A stretch of DNA of 7,686 nucleotides from positions 2,320 to 10,005 of the forward strand of contig CALMVM010000458.1 of NCBI GenBank assembly GCA_937873255.1. The letters are read 5' to 3'. This DNA is from an uncultured Verrucomicrobiota bacterium (GTDB taxonomy: Bacteria > Verrucomicrobiota > Verrucomicrobiia > Chthoniobacterales > SZAS-18). Shown here piece by piece: positions 1-4,897 of the stretch. The number at the start of each line of letters is the position of its first letter. Position 1 is the stretch's first letter. The notes below the pieces were generated by a model that did no database searches, was not told the origin of the DNA, and saw only the letters and a program-made list of their open reading frames with translations. The translations under genes and the position numbers were made by a program.

Positions 1-209
1 GGATCGGTGCCCTGGTGGACCGCCAGACGGCTCTGGAGATTGGGCAGGTTGAAGCTCGTCTGCCCGTCGCCTCCGTAGGTGGTGCCAATCAGGTTGAAAA
101 GGGCGTCGTTCTCCGAAATGCTGAGGCTCTGGCCCTGACAGAACAGCCAGCCCTGCGGCGCGAAGTTCCCGGCAAACATGCGGATTTCACCAATGTAAGG
201 ATCAGACAT
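1..209 (-). CDS. phage tail collar domain protein, partial (3' end outside window)
   Basis: The minus-strand reading frame starts at ATG 209-207 and runs off the left edge. It begins MSDPYIGEIRMF and continues with a GNFAPQGWLFCQGQ block, a LIGTTYGGDG block and a SFNLPNLQSRLAV block. This order (GEIRMFAGNFAPQGW, then CdGq, then GTTYGGDG, then NLPdLrgR) is the signature of the tail collar domain (PF07484) of microcystin-dependent-protein (MdpB)-like proteins. Only 69 residues are visible; relatives run about 170-180. It lies 47 bp downstream of a paralogue on the same strand, so the two probably form a tandem pair made by duplication. The family is built like the tip of phage tail fibres, but in bacterial chromosomes its function is poorly known. 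A role in a surface or secreted fibre-like structure is inference only. Confidence 0.85.
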   Translation of the reverse strand, partial: MSDPYIGEIRMFAGNFAPQGWLFCQGQSLSISENDALFNLIGTTYGGDGQTSFNLPNLQSRLAVHQGTD

Positions 210-256
210 AAAAGAAGAAAAGTCGTAAGGGGTTGGAGGGATCGAATGCGATTGCC

Positions 257-760
257 TTAGTTACGGGAGGGATAGATCCCTTGCAGGGCGACGATGAAGT
301 TGATGGCCAGATATGGCATGCGGTTCTCGTGTGGCTGGCCGTTGCCCGTGTTGGCGAGGACGTTCCCGGCCATCGTGGTGTTGGCGCTGGCCTTGTTGTC
401 ATAAAGGCCGATCCCGTTGTTGCCCGGCAGGGTCGTGTTGGTCGGCGAGTGCTGACCGCCGCCGGTCGAAACGTTGGCGGTGTGGTTGTGCGAGGGAATC
501 TCGTTCTGGACGAGCGAGTGGGTGGCCTCGCCCAGTTGCTGCCCGGGGTTGTAGCCGTTGCCGAAGTGCATGGCCGAGCGCCCGCGCAGGTCGGGAAGCT
601 GGAACGTGGTGGACCCGTTGCCGCCGTAGGTGGTCCCGAAAAGGGAGAAAAGCGCCTGGTTCTGGTTGACGGGCAGAGCCTGACCGTTCGCCAAGGCCCA
701 GCCTCGGGGTGCGAAATTAAAAGAAACCATTTTGATCTCGCCGAGGAATTGGGTGCTCAT
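257..760 (-). CDS. phage tail collar domain protein (microcystin-dependent-protein-like), complete
   Basis: This 167-aa protein starts at ATG 760-758 with MSTQFLGEIKMVSFNFAPRG. The collar domain fills residues ~5-60: GEIKM, APRGWALANGQ, LFGTTYGGNG and TFQLPDLRGR. It is followed by the family's NEIPSHNH motif (~88-95), a Gly/Ser/Asn-rich low-complexity stretch and the conserved end MPYLAINFIVALQGIYPSRN. Length and architecture are normal for the family. No signal peptide is seen. It is paralogous to the partial gene just downstream. The GNAT gene at 970 diverges from it, leaving 209 bp for both promoters, with a small hairpin and a shared motif upstream of this start (798-813). The start is well supported because homologues begin with this GEIxM block a few residues from Met. 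Confidence 0.93.
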   Translation of the reverse strand: MSTQFLGEIKMVSFNFAPRGWALANGQALPVNQNQALFSLFGTTYGGNGSTTFQLPDLRGRSAMHFGNGYNPGQQLGEATHSLVQNEIPSHNHTANVSTGGGQHSPTNTTLPGNNGIGLYDNKASANTTMAGNVLANTGNGQPHENRMPYLAINFIVALQGIYPSRN

Positions 761-792
761 GAATGCGGAGTGTGGAGTGTGGTGGTACGGAA

Positions 793-813
793 GGGAATAC
801 TCCTTTGGGAGTA
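793..813 (-). promoter_or_regulatory. putative 5' regulatory motif and hairpin upstream of tail collar gene
   Basis: On the minus strand CAAAGGAGTATTCCC lies about 34-48 nt upstream of the collar-gene ATG. A near copy, CAAAGAGTATTCC, lies at 1811-1799 upstream of the DUF6916-like gene, and each is followed a few bases later by ACCACC. Here the motif is also part of a hairpin: TACTCC at 798-803 pairs perfectly with GGAGTA at 808-813 around a TTTG loop. It could be a promoter element, a protein-binding site or a 5'-UTR structure shared by the two genes. A 13-base near match between two noncoding starts in one cluster is suggestive, but chance is not excluded. Confidence 0.3.
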
Positions 814-969
814 GGGGATGGAAAAACTACGCTACGGGGGGGCATTATTTTCGCTACCCTGTTTGGTGTCAATCCATTTGTTGCCTAGAAATGGTTCTTT
901 CACGATCGGGCTGGCAAAAAGAAAGATCGGTCCCTTGCCAGGCGACAGGCGGCAGTTTATCAGGGCGGC

Positions 970-1467
970 GTGGATCTTTCTTCCTGGCCCGACCTGGGGT
1001 TGCGCCCGATCTCGGCGGCGGACGAGCCGCTGCTGCGGACGGTCTATGCCAGCACCCGTGAAGAGGAACTGGGCCTGACCGGTTGGCCGCCCGAACAACA
1101 AGCGGCCTTCCTGCGCCAGCAGTTCGACGCCCAGCACGGGTGGTATCAGACGCATTTCGCCGCAGCCGATTTCGACCTGATCCTGGAGCGAGACGAGCCC
1201 ATCGGCCGCCTGTACGTTTACCGTCAACCGCATGATCTCAACGTCATCGACATCGCCCTGCTGCCCGCGTATCGCGGACGGGGCGTCGGCACTTTTCTGA
1301 TGCGCCAGCTCCTCGCGGAAGCCGACCACACGGGCCGGACGGTGAGTCTCCACGTCGAAGGGTTCAACCGTGCGCGCGCACTCTACGAACGCCTAGGCTT
1401 CGCCTACGTCGGCGACGATGGGGTCTATCTGGAGATGCGCCGGCCACCAGCCGCCGGCGTCAGCTAA
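970..1467 (+). CDS. GNAT family N-acetyltransferase
   Basis: A 165-aa protein with the GNAT fold (PF00583): a β-strand/helix N-terminus, then motif A at residues ~93-115 (IDIALLPAYRGRGVGTFLM). RGRGVG at 102-107 is the acetyl-CoA pyrophosphate-binding Q/RxxGxG/A loop. Motif B follows at ~128-150 (VSLHVEGFNRARALYERLGF). It would transfer an acetyl group from acetyl-CoA to an amine; the substrate cannot be read from sequence. The start used is GTG at 970, which gives the usual N-terminus (LGLRPISAADEPLLRTVY); no strong ribosome-binding site precedes it. The gene diverges from the tail collar gene and converges on the DUF6916-like gene with an 8-bp overlap. GNAT genes often sit beside clusters of tail-collar proteins in my recollection, so modification of a product of this cluster is possible but unproven. 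Confidence 0.93.
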   Translation: MDLSSWPDLGLRPISAADEPLLRTVYASTREEELGLTGWPPEQQAAFLRQQFDAQHGWYQTHFAAADFDLILERDEPIGRLYVYRQPHDLNVIDIALLPAYRGRGVGTFLMRQLLAEADHTGRTVSLHVEGFNRARALYERLGFAYVGDDGVYLEMRRPPAAGVS

Positions 1468-1780
1468 AAATGGCTTCCAGGCACATTCCCCGCAGTGGGT
1501 CGTGTACGGGCACGAGGAAAATCGTCGCCTTGGCAACGCCGGGGCCATCACATTCGTAGGTGCCCTGTTGGAGCCGGGCGGCGTCGGACGGACAGAACAG
1601 CAAGGAAAACGGCGCGCGCCCCGTCGCGCTGGCGTGATGGGGAAGCGCCTGCACATGGATCAGCTCCAGGTCAAGCGGCGGCTGGCCGTCAGGGTCCTCG
1701 GGGCGCGCCGCGTAGCGCTGGCCGGTCAGCCCCTCGAAAAATGGAGCCTCAGCGGTGGCAGGATCGAAAAGAGGATTCAT
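1460..1780 (-). CDS. DUF6916-like small protein of the tail-collar cluster
   Basis: The chosen start, ATG 1780-1778, gives 106 aa starting MNPLFDPATAEAPFFEGLTG; an upstream ATG at 1882 would add 34 residues with no family character. The visible pattern is F-x-G-L-T-G-Q-R-Y, then LDLELIHVQAL, then APFSLLFCPSDAARLQQGTYEC, ending ATIFLVPVHDPLRGMCLEAIF. This resembles the DUF6916 family, whose members I recall beside tail-collar genes: a compact β-rich domain with PFSLLF, QGTY and FLVPV motifs. No signal peptide or membrane segment is seen. It converges on the GNAT gene and overlaps its last 8 bases. A motif shared with the second collar gene lies about 19 nt upstream of this start, suggesting joint control. 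Function unknown. Confidence 0.75.
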   Translation of the reverse strand: MNPLFDPATAEAPFFEGLTGQRYAARPEDPDGQPPLDLELIHVQALPHHASATGRAPFSLLFCPSDAARLQQGTYECDGPGVAKATIFLVPVHDPLRGMCLEAIFS

Positions 1781-2485
1781 CGGTGGTGCGAAGCGAGAGG
1801 AATACTCTTTGCGCTTACCCTCTGTTGTGTCCAGCAGAAAGCTCGGTCGCATGCCGACTGACGCTGAACCCCTCGACCACAAGGGCGATTATCTAGCCAC
1901 CGGTGTCAGTTCGCCGCCGCCTTCGCTGTGCTGCCGTGCTTGCATAGGTCGAAACCCCGAAGCGAGCGATGGTCATCTGTTTTCCGCCGATGCGCCTGGG
2001 GTGCAGCTAATTTTCAATACCAAAAACGGTGGTTTGGCAGGACTATTTTTGGTGCAGTGTACGCGGTGGCCAGAGTTAACCCTTTGTTCTGGGTGATAAG
2101 TGCCTCGCGGTTTGCTGCGAGGTGTTTGACTCAAATGGGTAGGCGTTCGGCGGGATGTCAAGATCCAGGCCGAAAACGCCGCAGCGTGCTGGCTGGCCTT
2201 GACCACAGCCTTTGTCCACTTTTTTGTCTACTCATGCCCTTCAGATGAGATCATAAAGGGATCGGTTGGGAACCTCTTCGCGCCCCGATCATCCTCTCCT
2301 CCCTCTGAAAGATCATTCCAGATCAAGTGGGACACAGTTGCGAAAAAATGCCCCTACTCGGTGTAAACGAGCCGCTCTACCACGAGCTAACCACCCGAAA
2401 TCGTTCTAGCACAACGTTTTATATGCATCTCGCCGTGCAAGCATTTTTGGTTTGTCCGACCGTTTATCCGACCTGTCGTTGTTGT
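1781..2485. other. intergenic stretch of ~700 bp with no convincing gene
   Basis: Frames across this stretch give only short, biased, family-less translations. Besides the tRNA remnant described separately, I see two weak inverted repeats. ACCAAAAA at 2019-2026 pairs with TTTTTGGT at 2046-2053, and CCTCGC at 2103-2108 pairs with GCGAGG at 2117-2122. Neither is followed by a clear T-run, so neither is a textbook terminator. The first ~100 bp should carry the promoter of the DUF6916-like gene. The base composition looks less GC-rich than the flanking genes, fitting decayed or imported DNA at the edge of the mobile patchwork. Confidence 0.55.
2351..2396 (-). pseudogene. degenerate tRNA-Val (anticodon TAC), T-arm lost
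   Basis: Reading the minus strand from 2396, the 5' two thirds of a tRNA are recognisable: acceptor strand GGGTGGT, TA at positions 8-9, D-arm GCTC-GTGGTA-GAGC, then anticodon arm GCTCG-TTTACAC-CGAGT. The loop puts TAC at 34-36, which with the GGG acceptor start points to valine. Two defects make a working tRNA unlikely. The D-loop lacks the A of the usual AGTGGTA, and beyond AGGGGC there is no T-stem, no TTCGA loop and no matching ACCACCC acceptor strand. It lies ~130 bp upstream of the broken tyrosine recombinase gene, so it may be a used or carried attachment-site fragment. Plain decay is equally possible. Confidence 0.6.
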
Positions 2486-2528
2486 ATGAAGAAAACGAAG
2501 CCGGAGAAAGAGGGGGCCGTACACCTAC

Positions 2529-3584
2529 GTGAGCGAGGGTTTGATCCGCTACACAAACGGAAAATACTATGCCAGATTTATGGTGAACCGCAAGGATGTG
2601 CGGCAGAGTCTGCGCACCACCGACCTCACCTTGGCTCGCCGCCGACTGCGCGACCTGCGTGCCGACCTCGAACAGACCGGCGCGAGCGGCGAGCAACTGA
2701 CCCTCCGGCAGCTTTGCGACCGATATTTGGAGACCACGTTGCACCGTGAATCCAAAACGGTGGCCACGAAGCGGCGGGCTTGCAACGCGCTCAAAGCCGC
2801 GTGGCCCGGCGGGCCGGACGGCTTGATCTCCAAGGTCAAGCACTCGCAGGTGGAAGCCTGACTCGCCGGCTGCACGGCCGGCGCCGCGACCTACAACCAC
2901 CGGCTAGAGTTCGTCCGCGGCGCGTTTACTCCAGCTGTCAACGACCGCCTGCTGGCTCATTCACCCGTGGACGGCATCAAGACGAAGAAGCGGGCAAAAC
3001 CTCTCCGCGAGACCCCGACTGAAAGTGAATTCCATGCCATCGTGAAGAGCGTCCGGGAACAGCCTTTCAGCGACACCGCCACCGACAGTGGCGACCTCAT
3101 CGAGTTCATGGGACTGGCCGGCCTCGGCCAAGCGGAAGTGACGCCGATGAAGTGGCAGCACATCGAATGGCAGGACGGTTGGATGACGGCCTTCCGGGCC
3201 AAGACGAAAACGGCGTTCCCTGTACCCGTTTACCCGAGGGTGCGCTCGTTCCTAGAAAAACTGCGGATGGCGCGTGGCGGGACGCCGCACCCGGCAGAGA
3301 AGATTTTTCGGGTCAAGAGTGCAAAAAAAGCATTGAAGGATGCTTGCGACCGTTTGCAGTTGCCCAACTACGCCCCGCGCTCGCTAAAACGCTGCTTCAT
3401 CACCGGCGCACCACGCCGTGGTGTCGACGTGCAGTTCATCGCCTCATGGCAGGGACATTCCGATGGAGGCAAGCTGGTACTGCAAACGTACAGCCACATC
3501 ACCAAAGATCACTCGGCAAAGATGGCTAAACTGATCTTGCCCCGGTTCTGGTTCTTCCGCACTTTGTGTGGATTCGGCCTTTAG
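2529..3584 (+). pseudogene. tyrosine recombinase/integrase interrupted by in-frame TGA
   Basis: The frame from GTG 2529 encodes an N-terminal arm and SAM-like core-binding domain (LIRYTNGKYYARF, LTLRQLCDRYLETTL). At codon 111 (2859-2861) it meets TGA, then continues in the same frame (LAGCTAGAATYNHRLEFVRGAF) through a complete catalytic domain to TAG 3582-3584. Protein similarity is unbroken across the stop, and TGA probably replaced TGG (Trp). Visible catalytic-domain landmarks are GLGQAEVTPMKWQHI, the β-hairpin Lys region AKTKTAFPVPV, the RSLKRC box, WQGHSDGG (His ~310) and the nucleophile in QTYSHI (Tyr ~321). The usual first Arg (GLR) is Gly at ~200. The last residues after LILPRF come from the inserted MITE. 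An in-frame upstream ATG is absent; an ATG at 2486 would fit if one G in the run 2512-2516 were missing. It is probably a dead integrase of a former genomic island. Confidence 0.8.
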
Positions 3585-3673
3585 CGGCGACCATTACGAT
3601 GTGAGCACCTCTGGCGTTTTGGCGAACTGGCCATGCACGCAAACCGCTTCCACACAAAGTGCGGAAGAACCAG
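3548..3673. mobile_element. MITE-like element with 25-bp perfect terminal inverted repeats (ISL3-like ends)
   Basis: The 25 bp at 3548-3572 are repeated in perfect inverted form at 3649-3673; the core reads GGTTCTTCCGCACTTTGTGT. A second block (CGG at 3575-3577, CCG at 3644-3646) continues the pairing just inside. The interior of 76 bp has no ORF. Size and structure fit a non-autonomous miniature element. The GGTTCTTCC start resembles ends of ISL3-family insertion sequences as I remember them, which is not verified. A clean 8-bp target duplication is not visible; GTTCT occurs just outside both ends (3545-3549 and 3673-3677). The left end supplies the last ~11 codons and stop of the integrase frame. 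The alternative is a very long-looped transcription-stop structure. Confidence 0.7.
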
Positions 3674-3676
3674 TTC

Positions 3677-4337
3677 TGAGGACCATCGGGGGTGCTACCA
3701 GAGAGCACTCCCCCCATGGCAACCACACAAAGCAGGTTTGGCAGGCGTTTTGACGACGAGTGCAAGCGCGAGGTCGCCGCGCTGGCGTGCCGGCCCGGCG
3801 CGACGAATGAGCAGGTGGGCCGCGCTCTGGGCGTGAGCGCCTGGAGCGTGTCACGCTGGAAGCGGCCGCACGGCGGCAGCGCAGGACGGAACACGGCTGC
3901 CACCACCCCCCCCGCCGCGGCCGCTTCTGCTGGCGTCAGCGTCGCCGAGTTGGAGCGGCGCATCCGTGTCCTGGAGCGCGAGAACGCGGCTCTGCGTGAG
4001 CAGCGCACGATCCTAAAAAAAGCCGTCGCCATCTTCACCGACCGCAGCGCATCTTACCGCTCCCGGCTCTTCGCGCAGACCTGCCGCGAGTTGGGCCTCA
4101 AGCACCTCTTTACCCGACCCTACCGCCCGCAGACCAACGGCAAGGCCGAACGCTTCATCCAAACGGTGACCCGCGAGTGGGCCTATGCCCGTGCCTACGA
4201 CTCCAGCGACCAGCGTGCGAGCTTCCTGCCCAGCTACCTGCACGACCACAACTACCATCGACCACACTCCGCCCTCGGCCACCAGCCGCCTGCCTCCAGA
4301 CGACCCAAAACTGCGGACAACCTCTTGACCTACAACA
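3677..4337 (+). mobile_element. chimeric insertion sequence: IS3-type left part, IS481-type right part
   Basis: The element is inferred from its transposase ORF (3716-4342). The left limit is placed at TGAGGACC because IS3-family ends commonly begin TGA. The right limit is placed just before GTTAGGC, where cassette sequence starts; on the minus strand the element would begin TGTTGTAGGTCAAGAGG. The two ends do not form an obvious inverted repeat with each other. That is expected if the left end came from one family and the right end from another, and it would leave the element unable to move by itself. Boundaries are approximate and no target duplication was identified. Confidence 0.45.
3688..3714 (+). 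promoter_or_regulatory. hairpin directly upstream of transposase start codon
   Basis: GGGGGTGCT at 3688-3696 pairs with AGCACTCCCCC at 3704-3714, with a two-base bulge and a 7-nt ACCAGAG loop. It ends one base before the ATG at 3716. A stem here would hide the translation start in transcripts entering from outside. That arrangement is known in several insertion sequences, where it limits transposase made by read-through. There is no purine-rich ribosome-binding site between the stem and the ATG. Confidence 0.4.
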
Positions 4338-4342
4338 GTTAG
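3716..4342 (+). CDS. chimeric transposase: IS3 OrfA N-terminus fused to IS481 DDE C-terminus
   Basis: The ORF from ATG 3716 encodes 208 aa. Residues ~8-50 (RFDDECKREVAALA, then NEQVGRALGVSAWSVSRWK) are the helix-turn-helix of IS3-family OrfA. Residues ~77-105 (VAELERRIRVLERENAALRE) are its leucine zipper, ending in the typical ILKKAVAIF. Then, without a stop or frameshift, comes the last half of an IS481-type integrase core: TDRSASYRSRLF, RPYRPQTNGKAERFIQT, REWAYARAY and HNYHRPHSALG. Asp109 and Glu145 stand exactly 35 residues apart, as in DD(35)E, so the IS481 part seems undamaged inside. The first catalytic Asp and half the RNase H-like fold are missing, so it should not transpose; it could still bind DNA or dimerise through the zipper. 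The junction lies near 4028-4055. The stop TAG sits inside the cassette core GTTAGGC. A GTG at 3692 is a less likely start. Confidence 0.82.
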   Translation: MATTQSRFGRRFDDECKREVAALACRPGATNEQVGRALGVSAWSVSRWKRPHGGSAGRNTAATTPPAAAASAGVSVAELERRIRVLERENAALREQRTILKKAVAIFTDRSASYRSRLFAQTCRELGLKHLFTRPYRPQTNGKAERFIQTVTREWAYARAYDSSDQRASFLPSYLHDHNYHRPHSALGHQPPASRRPKTADNLLTYNS

Positions 4343-4344
4343 GC
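4338..4344 (-). repeat. attC R'' core (GCCTAAC), attC otherwise lost to the insertion sequence
   Basis: On the minus strand GCCTAAC fits the RYYYAAC consensus that opens an attC site. It contains the TAA stop of the cassette gene, a position seen in many integron cassettes. The sequence that should follow (spacer, L'' box and loop) is replaced by the end of the chimeric insertion sequence, so only the first 7 bp of this second attC can be recognised. Confidence 0.55.
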
Positions 4345-4641
4345 GGTGCGGCTTTTGGAGGCAATGGAGAGCAAATGAGAAAACGACCAGCCGAAAATAG
4401 CAATGAGACCAAGGGCATAGGCCAGCCAAAAGAATCTCCCTCCAAGATGTGACGCACAAAAAACAAAGAATCCCGAAATCGGAGCTTCTGGGCGGTACTG
4501 AACGAAGTAAAGCGGCACAAGGATAGTACCGACAATCGCGTGGAGAAGCATCAAGCCTACGCCAAATGCAGAGATCAAATCTCGCGGCGATGTGGGGAAG
4601 GAAAGTGCTGCTGCTGAGACTGGGGACTTACTCTTGTTCAT
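4339..4641 (-). CDS. integron cassette gene: 100-aa membrane protein, unknown function
   Basis: I do not recognise the family. ATG 4641-4639 gives 100 aa beginning MNKSKSPVS; a TTG just upstream is an alternative. A polar N-terminus is followed by a long hydrophobic segment at ~22-47, a short loop (QYRPEAPISG), a moderately hydrophobic stretch at ~57-64 (GFFVFCAS) and a second clear membrane segment at ~70-92 (FFWLAYALGLIAIFGWSFSHLL). It ends with a basic tail KSRTA. It is therefore a probable inner-membrane protein with two or three spans. The start lies 18 bp after the attC core on the same strand, and the TAA stop lies within the next core GCCTAAC. That is the tight packing expected of a gene cassette. 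No Shine-Dalgarno is seen. Expression would need read-through from upstream or a promoter in the attC region. Confidence 0.65.
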   Translation of the reverse strand: MNKSKSPVSAAALSFPTSPRDLISAFGVGLMLLHAIVGTILVPLYFVQYRPEAPISGFFVFCASHLGGRFFWLAYALGLIAIFGWSFSHLLSIASKSRTA

Positions 4642-4658
4642 CAATGACGGGTGGCGAC

Positions 4659-4783
4659 GCCTAACGATCCGAGCTAAGCGAAACGCGTGGTCCCGTGGCG
4701 CGGGGCGGTTCGCTGGCGTCCTTTGTCCAGTGGATTCGGCGGTCCGCAGTGGCCCTGCGTTTTGCTTGAGCGAGAAGTTGGGC
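4659..4783 (-). repeat. attC: integron attC recombination site
   Basis: Read on the minus strand from 4783, the parts come in canonical order. R'' is GCCCAAC (4783-4777), followed by a 5-nt spacer TTCTC and L'' GCTCAAGC. A ~70-nt partly palindromic centre follows, then L' GCTTAGC with a 6-7-nt spacer, and R' GTTAGGC (4665-4659). R'' and R' fit RYYYAAC and GTTRRRY and pair with one wobble. The L boxes pair through GCT-AAGC-G-AAACGC, with one extra C in L''. On the folded plus strand this is an unpaired G, the extrahelical base integron integrases use. A length of 125 bp is inside the known attC range (about 57-141). The position of the extra base and the spacer lengths fix the orientation to the minus strand, the same as the cassette gene after it. 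Confidence 0.8.
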
Positions 4784-4842
4784 GAAACGGCTGGATTTTA
4801 GCGTGGCTGTCAAGAACTAACCTGCCAGCCGTTTTGCTCAAC
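4777..4842. repeat. 18-bp inverted repeat carrying core-like 7-mers beside attC
   Basis: GTTGGGCGAAACGGCTGG at 4777-4794 matches the reverse complement of CCAGCCGTTTTGCTCAAC at 4825-4842 in 16 of 18 positions, with a 30-nt loop. The left arm starts with the attC R'' core. The right arm ends with GCTCAAC, which also fits RYYYAAC (GTTGAGC on the minus strand fits GTTRRRY). Part of the right arm, CGTTTTGCT, repeats the attC stem at 4758-4766. It may be the trace of an empty or deleted cassette, the end of an older site, or a stem that stops transcription after the operon; no T-run is seen. Confidence 0.5.
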
Positions 4843-4857
4843 TCAGTGATAGCCGGA

Positions 4858-4875
4858 CATTGTTACAGAACAATG
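4858..4875 (-). terminator. small perfect hairpin after the 4898-5368 gene
   Basis: CATTGTT (4858-4864) pairs perfectly with AACAATG (4869-4875) around a 4-nt loop. It sits 22 bp past the stop of the minus-strand DUF4864-like gene. The stem is AT-rich and no T-run follows on the minus strand, so intrinsic termination is doubtful; it could instead protect the 3' end of the mRNA. Confidence 0.25.
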
Positions 4876-4897
4876 CGAGCCACACATACTCGACCAT

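Noticed and set aside
832..1353. 173-aa minus-strand frame
   Set aside because: Antisense to the GNAT gene; its residues mirror the GNAT codons and match no family.
2103..2122. Intrinsic terminator
   Set aside because: Six-base stem with an 8-nt loop, no T-run and no gene ending next to it.
2529..3584. Tyrosine recombinase as the integron integrase IntI
   Set aside because: I do not see the IntI-specific patch between the second and third catalytic boxes; it looks like an island or phage type, and it is separated from the cassette by other elements.
4013..4535. Minus-strand frames antisense to the transposase
   Set aside because: No family motifs; they overlap the transposase and the better-supported cassette gene.
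4659..4783. attC read in the plus orientation
   Set aside because: The palindrome allows it, but the extra base in L'' and the 5-nt versus 6-7-nt spacers fit the minus strand, as does the cassette gene direction.
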